In this document: positions 55,233 to 64,000 of the stretch, piece after piece
How positions within the stretch are numbered: position 1 is the stretch's first letter
How the letters are laid out: each line of letters opens with the position of its first letter
Assembly: GCF_040954835.1 (NCBI RefSeq)
Contig: NC_090716.1
Span: forward strand, 2,033,605 to 2,097,604
From: Lepisosteus oculatus
Lineage: Eukaryota; Chordata; Actinopteri; Semionotiformes; Lepisosteidae
Reading direction: 5' to 3'
Length of the DNA: 64,000 nt
Position numbers and translations under genes: made by a program
The notes under the pieces: model-generated
What the model was told of the DNA's origin: nothing
The model's input: the letters and a program-made list of their open reading frames with translations, nothing else
The model's database searches: none

Positions 55233-57680
55233 ATCACGCCTCCTGTTGCCATGATGATGTTTGTTTTGTATTCGCGGATTTTTCTTGCCTTTTTTTTTTT
55301 CTTCGACTACTGCTATGATGGACACAACAGCCCTGGATCCTGGTCTCTCCCCATCAGGGAGAGAACCCAGCACCCTGCCAGCCCCTACACCCCGTCTGTG
55401 CTCCTCTCCTGGGATTTGACTTTATAAGAGAGAACCCCGGCGATAACGACCGGATCTTCTGCGGTGCTGTATAGTGTCTTCCCCTCCAGAAACTGAAACT
55501 CTGTAAAAGTGTACAGAGCAATGAGACGCAGCCCAGAGGAACACCAGCCAGATGGTGCTCTCGCCCGACAGTGGCGTCAGTTAGCATGCAGATCGCCCTT
55601 CGTGGGCTCGTAGTTTGAAAAACAGGTCCCTTACTGCAACACACTGCTGTGTGTGTTCTGCTGCAAGCCCCGAAGCAGAGGAACTCCAGGCACTTTGCCT
55701 GCCTTGGCCTGTTTTTTGACAACCGCTATTTGCAGCAAGATAAGACCTGGACTTTGACCTGGTGGCTCCACTCCGATTGAGCTCCTGCAAGGCCACTCCT
55801 GCCTGCAGTAACTGGAGATGGATTGAGCCGAAGGGCTTGTGTCATTGCAGGACGTTCCCGAGACCAGACTCTACTGGGATTGAAGGATCATGGCACAGTC
55901 TCCTGTTAGATAGGAGACTGAACAGCGATGGGGTTGGCACACCCTCACTCTGCATCATTAATATAAACTCTGAACTGCGACTTTATATTACTAATGAAAA
56001 CAACCTGGCTTTGAAGCCTGTGTCAGTAACACCCCTTCAATGGCTCACATTTTCATCATTAATATGATTTAATGGACTAAAAATTCATATAACTGTACTA
56101 AGAGTTCTAACTTCTAAGACTTCTGCCTGTTGTAACATAGCCTGCAGTGCCACTCGGTGGATACATGATGTAAGTTTGCCTCGTTTTGAATTTTAAGCGT
56201 GTAATATGAGAGGGTATTTTCAATGGTAATGGTAATTACCATAGTAATTAAAACATTTTTACCTATGAACAGTTTATAGGTAGAAGGAAAGGGAAGACCA
56301 GGCGACATGGGGTCCGAGCTGCAGGCGGGAGCTGATATTGGCGAAAGCCTGGCTCGGAAAAGTCAAGACGGGCGTGTTGTGCCTTACAGTTCTCAGCATT
56401 TCTGAGAAGCTGAACCATGATAAATGCAATCATCAGCTCTCTGAGGTTACAGTACCTCCTGGGCACGGGCCTACGCCACACTGCAAACTGTTAGATTGTG
56501 ATCTTTTTATATATACAAATGTAATTTTTTTAGATTTATTTTTTTAAAGGAAAGCTGCATGTGTGTGCGTGAATTGCTCTGTGAAGCTCGTCCAGAGGGA
56601 GACGGCTGTAGCCCTGCGTTGGGGAGGTTGAATTATGAGTCTAATTATGTAAATAGCTTGCAAAATTAACACCTCTGGGTTAAGAAAGATTTGTTTTTAT
56701 CTACCTTGTGATAAACCAGTGCTTCTTTTTAACTGTCGATTTCAGGGGGGGGGGGTGGGAATGTAAATTTTGATCCAATGATGAGGTTCGTTAAGGTAAT
56801 TGGAAAGCTGAACTGGGAACGCACTCCACAGCTGTAGAGCCCAGGCTGGGGGTTACTGGTTACTGTCTGCAAACAAGAGACTGTCATTGCAGTTGTGGTT
56901 ATTCTTGTTTTCTGTTGGATGAATTATTTCAGCCCCTTAGAATTAGTGTGGCTGGGCCTGAATCTCTGACATCATTTTAAAAATAACCTCTTGCACCCCT
57001 GACATCTCTTCCTCTGCTCGTGACTTAGCAGTTGCTCCTGAGAGAGTGGACTGGCTTCTGCTCAGTCTGCACCTGGTCTCTCCTGTGCAGAGAGTTGAAG
57101 CACCAATGCAATGCGTTTCAGAGAAAGGGTGAGATTATTCAAATGGGTGTTTATTTTTGTATAGATTTAAGATGTTTTTTTTTTGTTTTTAGGTAAAGAA
57201 ATTAAGTAATCTGGGATATATCTGGCAATAGTTAATTAAGTGCTCAGATTCCTGCTGAGTGGATCTCGTCTCTTCTTGTCTAGTAACATTTGAATTAACA
57301 CAATGAAATCTTGCTCTGGTGCAATGGGGTTCATGCTGTTGTAGGGGGGAGAGAACGTGCTCTTGTTTGTGCACACGTGAGCAAACAGAAGTGCATATTT
57401 CGAATGCGATAATAGTCATTCACCTCAAGAATCGCACAACAAAGGTACGTGAGATACAGCCGGACACACAACACAGGAACCCAGGCAGCTCAGGCCACTG
57501 CTGTGTGTCCTTCAGCTGCGATTGCACCCAAGATTTCGGTCTGCTTGCCTTTGTAACCGAATAATGTCGATCTAGGTTTTAAGCACAGCATTGGCTACCT
57601 GTTGCGTCGTAGCCTACTGAAAAACGCACGTCTGTACAAATACCAAATGTATTAAAGTTTGTCTGGAATTGGAAAATAGC
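55233..57680 (+). other. pkp3: Probable pkp3 3' UTR
   Basis: AT-rich, UTR-like sequence without recognised repeats. The first plausible polyadenylation signal I see is ATTAAA at 57651-57656, followed by GTTTGTCTGG. This would give a 3' UTR of about 2.4 kb. Confidence 0.45.
57651..57656 (+). promoter_or_regulatory. pkp3: Candidate pkp3 polyadenylation signal (ATTAAA)
   Basis: The common variant signal ATTAAA is followed within 10 bases by GT-rich sequence. No AATAAA was noticed between the stop codon and this point. Confidence 0.4.
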
Positions 57681-57689
57681 TTTTTCTTG

Positions 57690-59515
57690 ATTTGTCAGCG
57701 TTTTTAATTAAGTTTCAAAGTACCGTTGTACTAAGTTTAATGTTTTATTACAACTGCCCCTCCATACAGTCACTATTTAGATGGTATGAGTCCGAACTGA
57801 TTTTAAACATTCTGAACTAAAGGAATGCCTTCCTTGCGCCAAGCACAGAAATACACACTGTACCTTGAAATAATGTACAGCGCAGTTTGCTGTATAAAAT
57901 ATTATTATTGCTCTTGCCTGAACACGTCTGTGCTCACTGGGATTGGACTTGGTCAGCTGGTGTTAAGGGGTTCCAGCAGGGCTGGTGTTATGGGGGTGGG
58001 GGGGTGCAACTGCACCCGACCCCAGAGCTAAGGGGGTCCCATTGCCAATGTCATTAAAATGACAACTTTTTTTTAAGAAAAGACCATCCATAAAATAAAC
58101 GAATGGGAGTTCGTACGTCAGGGGTGCGAAACCCGGTGTATTATCCAATAGCAAAATTAGTCCGGCGTGTTTTAAAACAAAACAGGGATCTTTTGTAGTT
58201 TCTTGCACCTGAGCTCAAATATGACCCTGGGTGGCAGAATCTCGCGGTTTACAGGTCACCCTGGAGTGAGTGATTGAAGACCAGGACCGATTGTGATCAG
58301 CTGAGCAGGTGATGTTCAATGAATCCACTTCTGGGACCAAAAAAATCAACCTACCCTTCAGTCCTTGAGGGCCAGGGTTCTGTCAGTTGAATGATTACTT
58401 GCTTAGCAGAACAATAACTCAAGTGTTTGCCTAGACGAGGAATTGTAGTGGGCAGACCCTGCCCTGGGGGTGCAGTGGGCACAGGGAGGCACACAAAAAC
58501 AGGTGCTCTCTCTCCAATGCATTCGTAACCCATCTCGGTGTTTGTCATCGGAGCTCAGTCTCGTGAGCTGTGACTAGCCCATGAACAAGGGTGACTGGAC
58601 CTAACTCAAGAGAGAGGAGAGCTGATGGGGGCAGGAATCCTGGGTGACTTACTCCTGGCCTGCCTGGCTCAGGCGCCAATGTTCGGTCTCTCTCATCGTC
58701 TCCCTGGGGTGGACCCCGTCTCGGACGTCTGACTCAGCCCGGGAGAGCGGTGCCCCTGTGCTGTTTTCCGTCTCCCGTGGGAGGAGAGGGAGAGGGAGTT
58801 GGAGAAGTGGGGGTACTGGGTGAGTCACTCCTGGGCTTGGAAAGGACTCGCATGCATGCTGCAGCACACACTGCTCCTCCCCTCCCAGGGCAGCTGACCT
58901 TGAGCGCAGGCCATGGATTTGAATAAAATGGAAATGTTAGCAAACGTCTGAGACATTTCAGCCGAGAGAGCAAAGTCCAGGTAGTGCTGGAATCCCTTTA
59001 CCTCCACTAGCGTATGGATTGACGCTCAAATCGGGTTTGGCCTGCAGAGGGACTGACAGGATTCATCGGAAAAATGAAGACCTGCTTGTTTTCCCGTCTT
59101 CTTTCAAGGCCCCGTTTGCTCCCGTGTGCAAACGTTTAATCTCTAATCGCCCACAGGAAAGGCGCTATCTTTCATTCCTTAGCTTTTTGTCTTTGCTGCA
59201 CTTGCAATCTCTCATTCTGACAGCGCGCATTAGCTCATCTGGGGGAGAGAGCAGATAAGGGCTGTGCTGAGGGTGGGAGAGTGACTGTAATCGGTGCAAA
59301 GCTGTCTCTTCCTCTGTTCCCTGAACTCCTCCAGCTCAGCACTCGCTCCCAAGTGCTGAGAAACGAAACAGAAGACGGCCCCCGGTCTGTGAGAATTTTT
59401 TTTTAAAATCTTTTCTGACAACTAATGAACTCTTCCCAGCCCTTCTCTTTAAAGAGTTAAGAAGAGAGGACCATCTGCTTTTGACACTGAGCTCATAAAA
59501 AGTCCTTTAAAACTG
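57690..59515. other. No recognised gene
   Basis: Space between the convergent genes. A short block at 57960-58040 (GGGCTGGTGTTATGGGGGTG) may be a repeat fragment. Nothing else is supported. Confidence 0.4.
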
Positions 59516-59519
59516 CACT

Positions 59520-60245
59520 AGCAGCTGTACCTGGGAGACATACAGGGGTCAATCTGCACCAGCAGCTGTACCTGGGAGACCCACAGGGGTCATTCTGCAC
59601 CAGCAGCTGTAAATGGAAGACATACAGGGGTCAATCTGCACCAGCAGCCCCACGTGGGGGACACAGTGTCATTCTGCATCAGCAGCCCAACCTGGGAGAC
59701 ACAGGGGGGTCATTCTGCACCAGCAGCTGTACCTGGGAGACCCACAGGGGGTCATTCTGCACCAGCAGCCCAACCTGGGAGACACAGAGGGGTCATTCTG
59801 CACCAGCAGCCCCATGTGGGAGACACAGTGTCATTCTGCACCAGCAGCCCCACGTGGGAGACACAGAGGGGTCATTCTGCACCAGCAGCTGTACCTGGGA
59901 GACCCACAGGGGGTCATTCTGCACCAGTAGCCCAACCTGGGAGACACAGAGGGGTCATTCTGCACCAGCAGCCCCACGTGGGAGACACAGTGTCATTCTG
60001 CACCAGCAGCCCAACCTGGGAGACACAGAGGGGTCATTCTGCACCAGCAGCTGTACCTGGGAGACACAGAGGGGTCATTCTGCACCAGCAGCCCCACCTG
60101 GGAGACACAGAGGGGTCATTCTGCACCAGCAGCCCCACCTGGGAGACACAGAGGGGTCATTCTGCACCAGCAGCCCCACGTGGGAGACACAGTGTCATTC
60201 TGCACCAGCAGCCCCACCTGGAAGATGCACAGTGGCCCCTCTGCA
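59520..60245 (+). repeat. ~42 bp minisatellite, ~17 copies
   Basis: The unit is CACCAGCAGCTGTACCTGGG + AGACACAGAGGGGTCATTCT + GC, with variants in which the middle reads CCCCACGTGGG or CCCAACCTGGG. Variants are arranged in a higher-order pattern. Frames stay open across the array on + (211 codons), a by-product of the unit length. Confidence 0.95.
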
Positions 60246-60489
60246 CAGAAGATTGGGCGCGTGGGAGTGAGAAATTGCTTCAGGAGTGAATTGAGGAGAG
60301 AGTTCAGGGAGGTCAGATTGTACAGCAGGACTAACTCCCCTTCCCCCTGTAGCGGTCTCATCTCCCTACCTGACCCATCCTTGCTCAGCTCTTAAGATTG
60401 GCCCACAAGGGGGTTAGTGCCGTTTAAACTAATTCTTTCACACCGAGAAGCCAAGCAAAACGCCCCACTCCAGGTAAATAGCAATATTC

Positions 60490-60835
60490 CCTCCGTCCAT
60501 TTTCCAACTCTTTTCTTCCAATTCAGGATCGCTGTTTTCTATCCGATTCTGGGTTGCAGGAGAGCTGGAGTCTATCCCAGCAAGCAACAGGCACAAGGCA
60601 GGATCCACTCTGGGCGGGACGCCAGTCCATCACCGACACAACCACACTCCCGCCTAGAGTCAGTTTTCCCAGAAGCCCATTACCCCACCAGCATGTCCCT
60701 GTGGGAGGAAACTGGAACACCCACAGGAGGGGGAGAACATGCAAACCCCACGCGGCCTGTACCCCAGCTGTGGCACTGAACCCAGGGCCCCAGCAAGGCA
60801 GCAATGCTCACCCCTGTGCCACCAGGTGGCTCAAC
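60490..60835 (-). repeat. tRNA-headed SINE
   Basis: The head at the right on the minus strand (CACCTGGTGGCACAGGGGTG, AGCATTGCTGCCTTGC) and the body (TTTCCTCCCACAGGGACATG, GGACTGGCGTCCCGCC, CTGGGATAGACTCCAGCTCT) match the same family as the element at 43740. Confidence 0.72.
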
Positions 60836-60839
60836 TGGA

Positions 60840-63399
60840 GTATTCTTCATAAAAAACAAGCCCCACTTTAAGTTCGCATCGGCAATAAGATGGACTCTCG
60901 CATCATAGGATAGCGAGCACACGTGTGGAGCACGGCCTGTAAGCACAGGTTCAGGAAGTTCTAAACTGGGGTACCCAGTACTGGGATCTCTGCTGGCTGT
61001 GAGCCTGCGCCCAGTATAGTGCTGATGAAGGCAGTTGGCAAAGGCCTCTGAAGGTATTTGCACAGTAACTCCGCCCCCTTCTTCTCTGCTTACATATTTT
61101 TCCCCACTGTGGTGTGAAGGAACAAAGAGTTCGCAGCCCCACCCATCCTGTTGGCAGAGAACGCCGGCCTGTACGGACCTGTACATATCGCTCCTCGCTG
61201 CGCAAACCAACACCACTGGAACCCTGTTCCAGTTTGCTTCAGCCAGTGCCAATGCTGATCTTTCTCTCGGTCCGTCCTTCAGACCTGAGCCGGTTGGAGA
61301 GACTGTGTTGTCAATGGCTCCTGGTCCGGACAGGAAAATTGGGTGTTGCTGGGAAGAAAGGGTTCAGGCTGTTCTGCGAGGCTTTCCAGAGACCCCCCCC
61401 ACCCTGGGCTTGTCAGTGGGAGAAGCAGCTCCCCAGTGACAGCCTCACCAGCAGCAAGCACAAGCCCTGTGCAGCGATTGGCCAACAACGACGTCACCCC
61501 CACGCCGATGGGTTGGTGTTTGAGCCGGTCTTAATTTTTTTCCCCCCCCGACAGATCATCATCACACGTTTTTAAGGCTGGATGCTGGCAGAAACTGTGT
61601 ACTCAGATCTTAAGCCATCTTCTGATTTAATATCTCAATTAGGACGATGCACTTGGACGGGCTCTAGGAGTGCCTCGGGGACACGCTGCCCCCCCAGGAA
61701 ATAAAATCAGCTAAGTGGATTGTCTGGGCCACAGCCAGGACAGTCACAGCACAAACAGCACCAGCCAACAGAATTTCTTAGGGATCCCACCCCACTGCAG
61801 CAGTGCCACCTGCTGACGAGCAGCAGGTACTGCAGCAGTGGAGTTCAACACCAGCAGGTCTCCGGCTCTCCCCTCCCTGTTCCCCAGCGCACAGGAACTT
61901 GAGTAACTCGTCCATGCCAGCTCTCTAACAACGCCTTTTAAAGGTGAATAAAAAAGAGGAATACATACATTATTAAAGTGCCATCTTTTCCATCCTTTAC
62001 TTCTGAAGTAATGGGGACGTGGTAGGTTATCACCAGCACAGTGAGATGCAGGAGCTCCAGTCCTCTGCTTTCCAACATTACAGTTTGCTGATCAGACCAC
62101 ACTGTGCTCTACTGTGCCAAAAGTCACTGACTTAGCGCGAGCGATAAACTCCAACCCTAAATATAAAGAGGCCTATATTTTTAATTTGATAAGCAGGTTT
62201 TATGAACAGATATTGAGAATAGCCGAGGCGGTATATAAAGTAAAGAAAGGAAATAATTCTTGTCCTTTTGTAAAACTATGCACCCCGAGGAAGGATCTGC
62301 GTTTCTGCGCTGTACACATTTGACAAATCTCATTTGTGACACATCAGCAACTTTTGTCGCTGTGTCCACTGGTCTTTGACCAGTGTGAACAACACAATCC
62401 AAAGTAGCTCAGCAGATCTCCTGTCCCCCTGTTCAGAGAAGCCGTTTCATTAAAAAGGAATTACATTATGACAATATTAATGAAATGCACTTTTCAGATG
62501 CAGCAGCCTTTTACTGTTAAAATACCCGCAAGGCCATTTCTTAAGCAAGACGATCAGGGTTATAATTACAATACATTGCAGCATTTTGCTAAAGGCATAG
62601 TCGAGAAAACCTCATTGATTACCTGATTGATTTTGATTGATTCACATAATGCATTTAATCTCCTACAGTGTGAACAAACTGTAGAGCAACCCACACCACT
62701 GCCCCGTCTGGCTCGAAGACAGCAGACCAGAGCTGAAACTAAGAGCACCTGTTGAGTGTTTCATGTCTCTCATGTCGATTCTTTGCTTGCTCGGATACAC
62801 AGAATTCAACATCTATTTCTTGGGCTAAAGCAGGGGAGGAATCATAACAGGTAGGTGAAATCCAAGGACGGTGCCGGAAATGTCCATTGGTTTCCCGTGT
62901 GTCCAGTGTGGACGGCGTCTGGCTACACTTCTCCTGACCCGCGCCCTGCCCTCCTTCCCGAATGGAGTCTCCACTTTCCTCTGCGCTCTAGACGTCAGCC
63001 AGCAGGGGGCGCTGAGGCGTGGCGCGGAGTGAGGTCAGGGGGCGTACTGGGAGAAATGGCCTGTCGGAGAGGACCGCACTGGGCTTGTGGGAGCTGCAGC
63101 CGAAGCAGCCCAGCGCCAACGCCCGCCCCGGCTCGCCCGGGGAAGTCCCGGAGATTTGCACGGCGCCGGTGCCGCTCGAGGCCCCCTTGAGATCTTCGGG
63201 GGGGTCGGCGTCGACTGCAGCTCCGGGGGTGTCCAGCGTCAACAGTCCTCCTCCAGCTCCTTCACAAGAGCAGGACCAGGCCCGCTTCGGGTCCACCCCA
63301 CTTCAACCCGCCGGGCGCGAAGAGAAAGGTCCGATACAGCCGAAGGAACTGACAGCCAGGTCCCGCGCGTGTGTCCTGACCTCCTCTGTGGCTCCTGGG
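60840..63399. other. Intergenic and probable sigirr 3' UTR
   Basis: No gene recognised. On the minus strand the sigirr 3' UTR must begin at 63399 and run leftwards; a weak ATTAAA candidate lies at 62654-62659 (minus). Plus-strand AATAAA at about 61699 and 61949 have no identified transcript. A 69-codon frame at 62114-62323 is unrecognised. A perfect CTCF-type motif lies at 62999-63012. Confidence 0.4.
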
Positions 63400-63578
63400 T
63401 CAGAGGTCCTCCTCCGTGACCAGGCAGTAGAAGTCCGTGCGCGCCCCGTAGTTCCGGGAGCCCAGGTCGGACACGTCGATGTCCACGTCGCTGGGCCTCG
63501 GGTCCGCCGCAGGGGGGGGGTCAGCGGGGAGCACGGGGGCTCTCGGACGGGGGGCCTTATAAACCGGCAGGCGAACTC
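63400..63578 (-). CDS. sigirr: SIGIRR, last coding exon
   Basis: On the minus strand an acceptor (CTTTGGCCCCCCAG) is followed by two bases that finish a codon, then [20 protein letters not shown], further Pro/Asp-rich sequence, [20 protein letters not shown] and CLVTEEDL, with TGA at 63402-63400. Human SIGIRR ends [20 protein letters not shown] then VSKDDM, an unusually specific match. SIGIRR is a single-Ig, TIR-containing membrane receptor that dampens IL-1R and Toll-like receptor signalling; this exon is the cytoplasmic tail after the TIR domain. The TIR, transmembrane and Ig exons lie right of the window. The gene converges on pkp3, the human arrangement. Confidence 0.95.
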
Positions 63579-64000
63579 CTGGGGGGCCAAAGGGAGAGAA
63601 AGGTTCGTGGAGGGCACCCCGAGTTCGGCGGCGGTGCTCACGCCAGGAGGAGTCGCGGATCTGTCACTCCAGTCGAGCGGCGGGTTCGACTGAGCCTGGG
63701 GAAAAGGGGCTGGCAGCTATCTGAGCTCCCTGAAAGAAGATGGGAGCCACTGGACAAGGGTCCGTTAAAACACAATCCTGGGCTTTGGCAGACATGATAC
63801 ATTCAGAGCTGGGACCCCACATCCAGCTGTAGCTCAGGCTGCAGGGGAGGAGCCCTGTGGGGAAACCAGGCAGGACTGGACAAGCACACACAAGCAGGCC
63901 TTTCTCCCCTAGTCCAGCCCAGACCCAGACCCGGACAGCAGAGGCGCTGTGCCGATACAATCTCTAGTCCAGCCCAGACCCAGACCCGGACAGCAGAGGC
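63579..64000 (-). other. sigirr: sigirr intron at right window edge
   Basis: No further sigirr exon was recognised before the window ends. A 55-base direct repeat begins at about 63909. Confidence 0.55.
63909..64000. repeat. 55 bp direct repeat, cut by window end
   Basis: CTAGTCCAGCCCAGACCCAG and the following CCGGACAGCAGAGGC occur at 63909 and again at 63964, a period of 55 bases. The array may continue past the window. Confidence 0.9.

Noticed and set aside
59613..60289. Overlapping plus-strand frames of 105-211 codons
   Set aside because: Repeat-derived peptides (SAPAAPTWETQRG type) across the 42 bp minisatellite.
62114..62323. 69-codon frame starting MPKVTDLARAINSN as a small gene
   Set aside because: It looks helical and protein-like, but I recognise no family and found no neighbouring exon; a repeat-derived fragment is as likely.
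63019..63693. 224-codon plus-strand frame over the sigirr exon
   Set aside because: It is antisense to the sigirr coding exon, whose match to SIGIRR is specific; the plus frame is a by-product of GC content.

Overview
The window is vertebrate nuclear DNA, most likely from a ray-finned fish. It has long introns with GT-AG splice sites, CpG-rich promoter sequence, and many fish-type short retroelements (5S rRNA-headed, tRNA-headed, V-SINE-like) plus LINE relics. I could not fix the species from sequence alone. The repeat set and moderately GC-rich, minisatellite-rich introns would suit a gar, bowfin, sturgeon or early teleost, but that is inference.

Three protein-coding genes are supported. 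(1) The 3' six coding exons of a CD81-type tetraspanin lie on + at 1219-4230; its first exons lie left of the window. (2) A complete plakophilin-3 gene lies on + at 28214-55232. It has 13 coding exons whose phases all match and whose lengths sum to 2523 nt (840 aa plus stop), with a CpG-rich promoter just upstream. (3) The last coding exon of sigirr (single-Ig IL-1-related receptor) lies on - at 63400-63578; the rest of that gene lies right of the window. pkp3 and sigirr converge tail to tail, as PKP3 and SIGIRR do in human 11p15.5. cd81 sitting directly upstream of pkp3 is not the human order.

Layout: 1-4.2 kb, cd81 exons with a 1.2 kb minisatellite in one intron. 4.2-27.7 kb, a gene-poor interval of about 23 kb. 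It contains possible cd81 3' UTR, two unexplained polyadenylation-type ends (about 9.93 and 15.67 kb), minisatellites, SINEs and a LINE relic with readable reverse-transcriptase motifs. 27.7-55.2 kb, pkp3. 55.2-63.4 kb, its probable 3' UTR and the space between the convergent genes, with a 0.7 kb minisatellite. 63.4-64 kb, the sigirr end.

The points most worth checking are: a family of about 200 bp foldback repeats whose centre resembles a hammerhead-ribozyme core; a 5S-headed SINE family carrying a perfect CTCF-type motif; a U2 snRNA 5' fragment embedded in a SINE; a (GT)22 tract replacing the polypyrimidine tract at the pkp3 exon 5 acceptor; and one minisatellite unit present as two inverted arrays 1.2 kb apart. 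I found no CRISPR array, operon, intact autonomous transposon or viral gene. Similarity statements rest on remembered family sequences, not on a search.
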